Part shown: positions 18,496-25,781 of the stretch, in pieces
Layout: each line of letters begins with the position of its first letter
Position numbering within the stretch: the stretch's first letter is position 1
Assembly (NCBI RefSeq): GCF_000003605.2
Contig: NW_003133378.1
Coordinates: forward strand, 133,567-159,347
Length of the DNA stretch: 25,781 nucleotides
DNA from: Saccoglossus kowalevskii
Taxonomy: Eukaryota > Hemichordata > Enteropneusta > Harrimaniidae
Direction of reading: 5' to 3'
The notes under the pieces: generated by a model
Told to the model about the DNA's origin: nothing
What the model saw: only the letters and a program-made list of their open reading frames with translations
Databases searched by the model: none
Program-made: the position numbers and the translations under genes

Positions 18496-20248
18496 GCTAG
18501 TTCCCTGGGTTTCATTGATTTTTCAATGAATCAATTAGTTTTATTGTAAGCCTGCACATTGATGTATCTCAGTGGATTTCACTTACCCAGTGAATTATTC
18601 GTAATTATAATGCGAAATCCAATCATTCCCTTCTGCCTTTAACTAAATTTTTTTAAACTTGTATATATTTATTATGATTGACTGAATAGAAGAGGATCCT
18701 ATCACATTGCCAACTTCACATCATTCTATGCATATTACTTATATGACCACAGATCAAGTCGGTCTCAAAATCAACATATCATTTTATAAATAATCCTCAA
18801 AGAAATATTTTCAGTTATATCTCTGGGACTCGTCTTAATTGGGTTCATTTGCATAGGAATAGATGATATTTAGTTTCTTGCGCTATTATCTTTTGCATAT
18901 AACAAATTGATATGACATACCACTACAATGTTTGTAAACATTTGTTTACGGTACATTGTTGAGGTTAGATGGGTTCAGTATACATAGCGTTTGTGGGAGT
19001 GCTGTATGCAATAGAACACATTTGTGTGAATAATAGTAATGATAATTTATTCACCTTTTATAGTCGTTCTGAGAATTATTTGGAAAGTTGGTTACCAAGA
19101 TGGCTCTCAATTTTGCAAAACATTTTGGTGTTTGATAGAGCCACTTGCAGATGTATCATTCATTATTTCATGGGGTGATCATTATTATGATTTGCTAATT
19201 TTGTTTACGTATTTCAAGAAATATTAAAAAATGTACATTCTGAAGAAGGTATTTCATTTTGAAAAATTCTCATCTTTAGTAAGATGATGAAATGTTCATG
19301 TGTGCGATACCGTCAAGTTTTATATGGGATTGCAAAGTTACAAGTCATCTTGCTAACTGATCAAATAATTCTCAGAATGTGGCTGTAAATGTTAAATGCT
19401 TACAGCTAAAATGAAATAATCAACATAAACAATAACAGAAAAATAGCATTACTAGAACAATATGTTTTGACTAAGCTTCCTCAGCACTTCATTGTCTTTT
19501 GGCCAATTTTTCGAGTGGGGTGCTCGACTAAGTGCCCACTCTCCTGACCGCTAAGCTCTGAGTTTGGTATATTCTGATAATGAGATTAACACTTTAGCTA
19601 AATTAAGATTGTGCTAATTCATGCATTGAGTCAAATTCGCTAAAATGGCATGTAGCTATTTCAAAGTGTTATACAGTAATCCTATTCATACCTGCAAGAA
19701 TCCTATTATTCTGCTGTATTTGTCCACAACGAATTTGAATTAGCCAATGACCTCATTGTTTCGTCAATTTACAAAGGGGACAACTGGGGTAATATGTCCG
19801 ATTATATATTATGGCTTATGCTAATACCCCCGGTAGCATTTATATAGTGAGAATGAATGGTTGTTACAGAATCTGTTTACTGGTAAATTTTTACTCCTGC
19901 AGTGTACATTCATCTGGTATCTCAAAGTTTATTTGGGTTTAGTTATTTAATACATGGATTAAAATATCCATGGATAGTCGTTACTTTATTATAGAGTTGA
20001 AAGCAATCCCCGGAATCTTCTAATAATTTGTGTCAGAATTAATCGTCTTATAGCAATACTATTTTGTCACTATATGTTACGATATTTTTAGTTGTGGCAA
20101 AATTTTATCCCCATAAAAATAAATAATAATAAATGGCTCAAATATCGCTGTTTCCATGGTTTTTGTTAATATCCACAAATGACCTTAATCTATTGACTTG
20201 AGAATAATGCCAGTAGCATCAACATTCATGCTATATTCATTGCAGACT
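18496..20248. other. Probable 3'UTR and spacer
   Basis: No gene is recognisable. It includes a perfect hairpin TTCATTGA/TCAATGAA at 18511-18530 and a GGATTTC/GAAATCC foldback at about 18575-18620. Possible poly(A) signals are ATTAAA at 19223-19228 and AATAAA at 20118-20123. Open frames at 18969-19227 are short and unrecognised. Confidence 0.5.
19500..19562 (-). repeat. tRNA-like SINE remnant
   Basis: On the minus strand the segment reads GCTTAGCGGTCAGGAGAGTG and GGCACTTAGTCGAGCACC. This resembles an A box and anticodon arm, as in tRNA-derived SINE heads common in marine invertebrates. The expected B box (GGTTCGAATCC) is degenerate (ACTCGAAAAAT), so it is not a functional tRNA. The GAGTGGG/CCCACTC pairing at 19513-19541 is also present. 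Confidence 0.3.
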
Positions 20249-20415
20249 GTAATATTTGTATTAGACCCTAATAGAAGTCGCACCCATTTCTTTTAAACAA
20301 TTGAGAACCAAAAAATCACCATTTCTCATATGTGTAGATGCTCTAATAGAAACCAATTTCCCTCTTGCATTCTACTATTATAATAGAAACCGCAGCTTTT
20401 AATACAGATTTTACA
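20249..20415. mobile_element. MITE-like dispersed repeat, family A, copy 2
   Basis: This is the second copy of the element at 3295-3460, in the same orientation. It shares AATAGAAGTCGCACCCAT-type sequence and the block ACAATTGAGAACCAAAAA, then CACCATTTCTC, CTAATAGAA and a right end AATACAGATTTTAC. The left terminal repeat is more diverged (TAATATTTGTATTAGA). No coding capacity. Confidence 0.65.
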
Positions 20416-21728
20416 GTACTTCTTTCATTACATTTACATCTTTGTTTTTTCATGCATTTCCATCAGGACCTGCAAGTAATATAATTGGTTTCATTGCAAG
20501 CAGTGAGTGATAATCTGGATGGCTGTGAAAGATTATTGAATTTTCACTCTTGCTGTGATGACCCTGGATTTCATCTGTCAACAACATCATCAAAATTGTG
20601 TATATGTGTATGTGTTCATGAATATTAAATGTAGTCGCAAATTTTGTAACAATTTGTTGTGATTGTTGTTGTTGATTGTCACCACTCTGTCAATACAGTC
20701 TTAGTGTTAGAGACAGCACTTTGTGACAATATAAAATTTAGTTCACAAATTTTGATTTTTATGGTTTTTAAGCTATTGAACATGCCTTGCTTTTGATTAC
20801 ACCATATGAAGGGAGTTAGGTGTTATAAACATGCTTATTCAGGGTCTGTTTTTTGCTGCGTCATCTTTGTTTGAAGAAATAGAAAAAGATATTTTCTCAT
20901 TTTATGAATGTTTTACAAACTCTTTCCAAACCCTTCTGAATTTATCAACAAAGCAACATGTTTAGTACTGAACTGCAGCTAGAATAGAAAAATCTCTGCA
21001 TACAAGTATATTAATGGTGATACCATAGGCTCAATAGCAAAGCAACTGTACAACCCAAAACTTGTCTAATACTTATAAATGATAAAAAAAAAAATTTTCT
21101 TTGTATTTGTGTTAACTCATTTTTATTACTAACTTTGTATATTACAACTGCATTTATATTAGAAAATTTCTTATTTAGCTGTGTACATTTTTCAACCAAT
21201 ATTATCTTTGTGTTAGAGCAAATCACAAATGAAGCTGCCCAACATAGTTAAGTCAGCAAATGCATGTAGACTGTAAACAAAAATTATTTATAGCACTTTT
21301 ACGTTGTGTGAGCTTGTGCAGTGAGGTCAGCTGTTATAAGGCATTTTAATTTATGTACAAGTGAAATGGACTAGGTGTGTACAGACTGAGCCATTTCATT
21401 CATCGTATCTTATTTGAATGAGACTGATTTTCAAAAAAATTACTGGCTTATCAATGTTTTTCATTCACTTGAGTCTTGGTATTTAAAAACTGTTTTGTTA
21501 TTGTATTTTTTAAGCATGATTCATGACTTGTATCTGCCAACTTGGCAATTGTAGCAACCCTACCCAGCAACAGCTGGTGTAACCTGGGTGTTAATCAAAT
21601 GATAGTCTCTAAAACCAAAATAGTTAAAAACTATGTGATTTGCATATTTGTCAATATATTTATGACATATTGCACTTTATTGAATCAAATTATCATACAT
21701 CGGGGGAAGAATTGTGTGATGTTCTAAT
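20416..21728. other. Spacer without recognisable genes
   Basis: AT-rich, with GTT-rich sequence near 20655-20675 and A/T runs. A 71-codon minus-strand frame at 21011-21226 and a 61-codon plus-strand frame at 21542-21727 have no recognisable content. Confidence 0.5.
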
Positions 21729-21924
21729 ACTGTAAAACCATTTATATTCACTGACATTTAATTTCACTAAACAATTTCACTAGGTTTAAAGTTCACGAAC
21801 TTTGCAGGGAAACAATGAGTTCTATTGTTATTCTACATGTTCACATGGGTGAAATTTGGTGAATTTTAATTATCAGTGAAAATAGTGAAATTAATAATCA
21901 GTGAATAATTAGTGCGTTTACAGT
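21729..21924. mobile_element. MITE family C, near-complete copy
   Basis: ACTGTAAA at 21729-21736 and TTTACAGT at 21917-21924 form the outermost inverted repeat. Complementarity continues inward with gaps through TATTCACTGA and AATTTCACTA on the left against TAGTGAAATT and TCAGTGAATA on the right, giving arms of about 40 bp. The interior also pairs in part. Related ends lie at 11839 and 18065. No coding capacity and no clear target duplication. Confidence 0.65.
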
Positions 21925-21929
21925 CGTGG

Positions 21930-22145
21930 CGACAGCTTGGGGGAAGCTGAAAATGAAGCTGAAATCCTTTGTGTCAGCAAAATTTGCCCCTCAAAATGCA
22001 GGAAATAGTGTTTCAGAGAGTCTAGATTTCAAAATTTTTAAGGGGGAGAAATGCCCCCTGACCCTCACGTAAAGTCGCACCTTTGCCGCAATGCTAGTGA
22101 GCAGATCTTGCCCCCTCATGAAAAATTTCGTGCCGTCGCCTCTGT
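21930..22145. repeat. Dispersed repeat fragment (GGGGGAGaaatgCCCCC type)
   Basis: The segment contains TTTCAGAGAGTCTAGATTTC then AAAATTTTTAAGGGGGAG and AATGCCCCCTGACCCTC. This phrase is familiar from dispersed repeats in many metazoan genomes. It is bounded by weakly complementary GTCGTGGCGAC and GTGCCGTCGCC sequences. It is AT-poor relative to its surroundings. I cannot name the family. Confidence 0.45.
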
Positions 22146-22740
22146 AAAATGTTGGCTATATACTTCTACGTCACAAATATAATAAAAGTAAATATGACGA
22201 ATATTCTTATTTTTGAAAAAAAAAAACTAGTACTGTCAATTAATCGGCTTTTAACATTTTAAAAACTGAATATAAATATCCTTGATATAGCGATTCAGCC
22301 TTTTGGTAAATGAGGGTAGGATATTTGGTATATTGATAAACTGGTGTTAGCAAGATTTATTTATTTTAGATGTGATACCATCCTGTCCTGCTAAGGTATT
22401 TTTTCTTATTTCTCTCAGTGTATTCCCAAAAAATACTGAGCTATAAGTCTCGCATTTTGCCACTAGGAGATAATATCAATTATTATACATCTGTCACCGT
22501 AACACCACAAGTTACAGCGTACTGTAATTTTGCCGTATTTTCATACTACCATATTAGGAAATGCGAATTCCAAATATGGAATGATTACGCGTGTAAGCGT
22601 CCTCTAATAATAAAAACAAACATGGCTGCCACCAGGATTTGACCGGACTTCATACAAAGAAGTTCGCTGATTTTGTTCTAAACTTTTTGGATTTCGGCAT
22701 TCTCACATGATGTATCCTTGGAAGGAAAAGATGTACAATA
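21946..22740. other. Spacer around the repeat fragment
   Basis: Beyond the repeat at 21930-22145 nothing is recognised. A 74-codon frame at 22418-22642 has no known domain. Confidence 0.4.
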
Positions 22741-22879
22741 ATAAGGTTATTACGAAGATAGTACCTCAAAGTATGCACTCAGACAATACGCTGTTGCATC
22801 GACATCCGCTGCGCGTCAGTCGATACTGCCACTGTACTATCTTCGTGCATACTTTGAGGTATCTTCGTAATATCCTTAT
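22741..22879. repeat. Long inverted repeat with offset sub-repeat
   Basis: The left arm 22741-22778 and right arm 22845-22879 pair with one mismatch and a 3-base gap: ATAAGG(T/A)TATTACGAAGATA, then CCTCAAAGTATGCAC. In addition, ACGAAGATAGTAC at 22752-22764 is complemented by GTACTATCTTCGT at 22834-22846, just inside the right arm. So part of the left arm has two partners and two mutually exclusive stems are possible. The loop of about 55 bp is CpG-richer. It could be a small foldback transposon. Confidence 0.65.
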
Positions 22880-23364
22880 ATTCATGCAAAAAATTATTGC
22901 TCTACAGATAATTATTTGTACTTTGGTGGTGGCAGAAAATATTGTATAATTTGTAATGTTTAATACATTTTATAGATATATAAAGTTTTATTGAATGTGA
23001 AAATAGATTTAAAAATATATATTTATTTTTACTTCTTTTTAACAACATTTTCAGTTACAATCATAATAGGTGTTCATGAAAATATATAGAACCAAACTTT
23101 TTAAAACTTATGCATGTTGCTTCTGTCAGGTGAACAGTATAAGCATTCGTGACACAATTCTATGTATTATTGCAAAACTATTTTCCATGTTTTTCTGCTT
23201 GAAAATCACATCTGTGTTTCCATAGCATGGAATGAACGTGATTATTCCCTCGCTTGTACTTTCATCCAGGCAATTAAAGGCCGGTAGTCGATGCAGCAAG
23301 CATGTGCAAGATATATGGGTCTCACATAAACAAAGATGGTGACTTGGACTGTTGTGCAGATCAA
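22880..23364. other. Spacer without recognisable genes
   Basis: AT-rich sequence. An 87-codon minus-strand frame at 23126-23389 is Cys/His-containing but matches no domain I recognise and runs into the dispersed repeat. Confidence 0.45.
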
Positions 23365-23550
23365 CGAGTACAAACTGAAATTTTACCAAGCTTTAATTAG
23401 ATATTTTTATTAGGTGATTGGAAGGTATCAAAGAAGTCATGTCCAGGTCAAATCTCATAATTGTGATTTGACGAGCGCATTGGATTATGGGAAAATAAAT
23501 GTTTATCAACACAAATGATGCACAGTGCGACGACCACCGCCTTTTAAATG
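23365..23550. repeat. Dispersed repeat, family B, copy 2
   Basis: It shares ordered blocks with 6697-6962: GTACAAACT, TTTACCAAGCTTTA, GCATTGGATTATGGGAAA, TGTTTATCAACACA and GCGACGACCACCGCC. It lacks the palindromic insertion and duplicated GGTCAAACC of the other copy. It contains a single CAGGTCAAATCTCATA where copy 1 has three (G/T)TCAAACC motifs. Upstream the frame GTG-CAG-ATC-AAC gives V-Q-I-N-E-Y-K-L-K-F-Y-Q-A-L-I-R-Y-F, suggesting an old coding source. Confidence 0.6.
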
Positions 23551-24002
23551 ATGGTTGTAGGTCTATTGCAATATTGAAGTGTCATGTCATGTAATCATTC
23601 ATTTTTGGCCTACCTAACTGCCTTCTGGTGATTTGGTTTTTTTTTTTTTTTTGGTATTAAGATGAATTAATACCATCACAACGTTAAAAAAAAAATTTAT
23701 TAAAAAATGCTTTCGCATAGACAAAACATTTATCCTTATTACCGGTATCATACATGTGGCACACTTTACCACTACGACAAATTTCCAAAATAATGTGTGG
23801 GACGCATATTTCAAACTGATGTACACGATGACGAGAAACAAAACCTTTTCGTTTGTCTATGTCTATTTCCCTATATCTACCAGTAGTTGGTCAGTGCTGA
23901 AAAATCAGCTTGTATAATCGATATTTCATTTATAGCTGAGAGTTGTTATTGTAAGATGTAGAGAGTGCAGTACATAATGAGATGATTGGACATATCATTA
24001 CG
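23551..24002. other. Spacer with homopolymers and a hairpin
   Basis: It includes a long T run at 23637-23652 followed by the perfect hairpin GGTATTAA (23653-23660) / TTAATACC (23667-23674), then an A run near 23686. No gene is recognised. Confidence 0.5.
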
Positions 24003-24310
24003 TAATAGGTGAATTCCCGTTCACTGCGAGATCTTGTGTATTGCATGAAAGGTGCAGACCGAATGTCTGCCACAATAATGGAACAATTTGATTTTGAATT
24101 TAAAGTTCTCAATGTTGAATTGCCGATGAAGGGGGGGGGGTATTGTATTGAGATGCCCTTAATACATAAAAATTGACCATCAAATGTGTATAGCACATTA
24201 TTAAGGGTAGAAATGCCCCAAAAATGTTGACATCACTACGATGCTATGACCTTTTGTCCTGTTCGATTTTGTGCGCAACACAAGATCTCGCAGAAAACTG
24301 GAAAATGCAC
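24003..24310. repeat. Foldback element with 16-bp perfect inverted repeat
   Basis: CTGCGAGATCTTGTGT at 24024-24039 is the exact complement of ACACAAGATCTCGCAG at 24278-24293. Outward of the core the two flanks remain similar (GTGAATTCCCGTTCA against the complement GTGCATTTTCCAGTTTT), giving arms of about 35 bp around 238 bp of loop. A ten-G run lies at about 24130-24140. It is probably a degraded MITE; ends and target duplication are unclear. Confidence 0.55.
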
Positions 24311-25250
24311 TTATGTTATTGGGGTTCTAAAATAAAGACACCTCAAACAAACAAAAATCTCATTGTGTTAAAATAAACTATACGTAAATAAATCCTACTC
24401 TTGTTATTGGTTGATATGTGTCTCACCATTTCATATCGCTCGTACGAACACCCATCATGGGCGTTGTCAGGAATCCCACGCAAGGCGCTTGTATTGAAAC
24501 AATATAAAGCGTATCTTCACATTGCTATCAACAAGCGTGGTTTCTAAAACAATATCAGTGTCGCTTTCAGCAAGTATGTGGTATCGTAACCCACTACATT
24601 GCAGCGATCTGTGTGGCTCCCAGTCATTTAAGTTTACAGTGACATAGTCAATATTGTAAATGTTAATATAGATGTTTGCAATTTGATGGTTCGTGTTTGA
24701 TATGGAACCTATGTGACAGACATTTGTTTACATGGCATACTACCCTGCGTTGGCACATTTTTACACAAATAATAAAAACAGTTTACGTCTGCATTCATGA
24801 TAATATGCAGTGATTGAAATTACTGTCAATTCTATACATTTAATTCTATTTGTGTTCACCTGTGGAATAGTGAATACTAGGTCAAACAAACTACTTACCG
24901 ACTGACACATTGAATCACTGACTTAAAATTTAAAAGACTTCATGAGGATAAAATTGTACAAAAGTCACTTGTGTTGAGTACTCCCGCTAATAGTTCACTG
25001 GGAATTCTTTGTCCCAGTGGATGAAGGTGCAACATTGTACCTTTTACCGTTTCTGGATAATATCTATTATTTCACTAATAGAGCCTAATGAACTTGTCGA
25101 ATAGATCTAAAATATTGTGATGTTCTTCGATAATTCTAATGGTTTCTATTACATCTAATAGAGAATATTATTAGAACCATCTTCCAACTTGCCTAGGGTA
25201 GTTATTCTTGGATAATATCGGATCAAATTTGATCTAATGGACATTGACTT
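24311..25250. other. Spacer before the minisatellite
   Basis: No gene is recognisable. Features seen are an inverted CCAAT box near 24406, a CACTGGGA/TCCCAGTG hairpin at 24996-25019, and a 14-bp palindrome GATCAAATTTGATC at 25221-25234. At 24973-25003 there is a stretch resembling a diverged unit of the downstream minisatellite (TTGAGTACTC...TAGTTCACTG). Confidence 0.5.
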
Positions 25251-25781
25251 GGGTAACTCGGTAAATAGTCCACTGTGACTCCCTTGTCTTGAGTAACTCA
25301 GTGAATAGTTCACTGTGACTCCCTTGTCTTGAGTAACTCAGTGAATAGTTAACTGTGACTCCCTTGTCTTGAGTAACTCGGTGAATAGTTCACTGTGACT
25401 CCCTTGTCTTGAGTAACTCAGTGAATAGTTAACTGTGACTCCCTTGTCTTGAGTAACTCGGTGAATAGTTCACTGTAACTCCCTTGTCTTGAGTAACTCA
25501 GTGAATAGGTCACTGTGACTCCCTTGAGTAACTCGGTGAATAGTTCACTGTGACTCCCTTGTCTTGAGTAACCCAGTGAATAGTTAACTGTGACTCCCTT
25601 GTCTTGAGTAACTCAGTGAATAGTTCACTGTAACTCCCTTGTCTTGAGTAACTCAGTGAATAGGTCACTGTGACTCCCTTGAGTAACTCGGTGAATAGTT
25701 CACTGTGACTCCCTTGTCTTGAGTAACTCAGTGAATAGTTCACTGTGACTCCCTTGTCTTGAGTAACTCAGTGAATAGTTA
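25251..25781. repeat. Minisatellite of 40-bp units with internal dyad symmetry (runs off window)
   Basis: Thirteen full units plus a 21-base partial unit run from 25251 to the window end. The unit is GAGTAACTC(A/G)GTGAATAG then TT(C/A)ACTGT(G/A)ACTCCCTTGTCTT, 40 bp. Two units (25491-25525 and 25646-25680) lack the final GTCTT and are 35 bp. Each unit contains CAGTGAA-TAG-TTCACTG, an almost perfect 7-bp hairpin. The block 25451-25605 is repeated as 25606-25760, a higher-order period of 155 bp. The minus-strand open frame across it is a by-product of the repeat, not a gene. Confidence 0.92.

Noticed and set aside
23126-23389. 87-codon minus-strand frame with several Cys and His residues
   Set aside because: Spacing does not fit a zinc-finger or other known motif, and it overlaps dispersed repeat family B.
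25510-25743. Minus-strand repetitive open frame (SYSRQGSHSELFTELLK-type)
   Set aside because: It arises from the 40-bp minisatellite. Three units make 120 bp and preserve a frame by chance, and there is no start context or homology.
25251-25781. CRISPR-like array
   Set aside because: Units are contiguous with no unique spacers, in a eukaryotic context; it is a minisatellite.

Overview
This is AT-rich animal nuclear DNA, probably from a marine invertebrate. The coding exons are short and bounded by GT/AG splice sites, introns run from about 0.8 kb to several kb, and most of the window is diverged transposon remnants and AT-rich spacer. There is no operon structure, no ribosome binding site and no long uninterrupted reading frame. 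The phylum cannot be fixed from sequence alone; an invertebrate deuterostome or a lophotrochozoan would both fit.

Layout. (1) 1-~3.75 kb: the 3' end of a plus-strand gene for splicing factor 1 (SF1, branch-point-binding protein). It comprises a 75-bp exon (1258-1332) and the last coding exon (2181-2491), both in the proline-rich tail, followed by a 3'UTR. (2) ~3.8-9.5 kb: no coding exon was recognised. The segment holds two dispersed-repeat copies and, from 6.5 to 9.5 kb, a cluster of promoter-like motifs: an NRF-1-like site, a DR1 site, an RFX-type X-box, four CCAAT boxes, an octamer and two strong GTAAGT donors. (3) 10.2-15.8 kb: a 5'-truncated non-LTR retrotransposon, a small MITE, a 433-bp MITE with TTA target duplication, and spacer. 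(4) 15.86-18.02 kb: a complete two-exon coding sequence on the plus strand for a 124-residue protein. Its N-terminus and a Trp/aromatic core motif resemble the small PPDPF/PPDPFL family (pancreatic progenitor differentiation and proliferation factor). The promoter-like cluster upstream could supply a non-coding first exon. (5) 18.0-25.2 kb: spacer and probable 3'UTR with many foldbacks and MITEs, including a 380-bp TTAA-flanked foldback nested in another MITE. (6) 25.25 kb to the end: a minisatellite of 40-bp units, each with internal dyad symmetry and a higher-order period of 155 bp, running off the window.

The two genes are co-oriented, and nothing shows that they act together. The most useful points are the PPDPF-like gene, the palindromic minisatellite, and the several MITE families visible in pairs, which give internal evidence for their boundaries.
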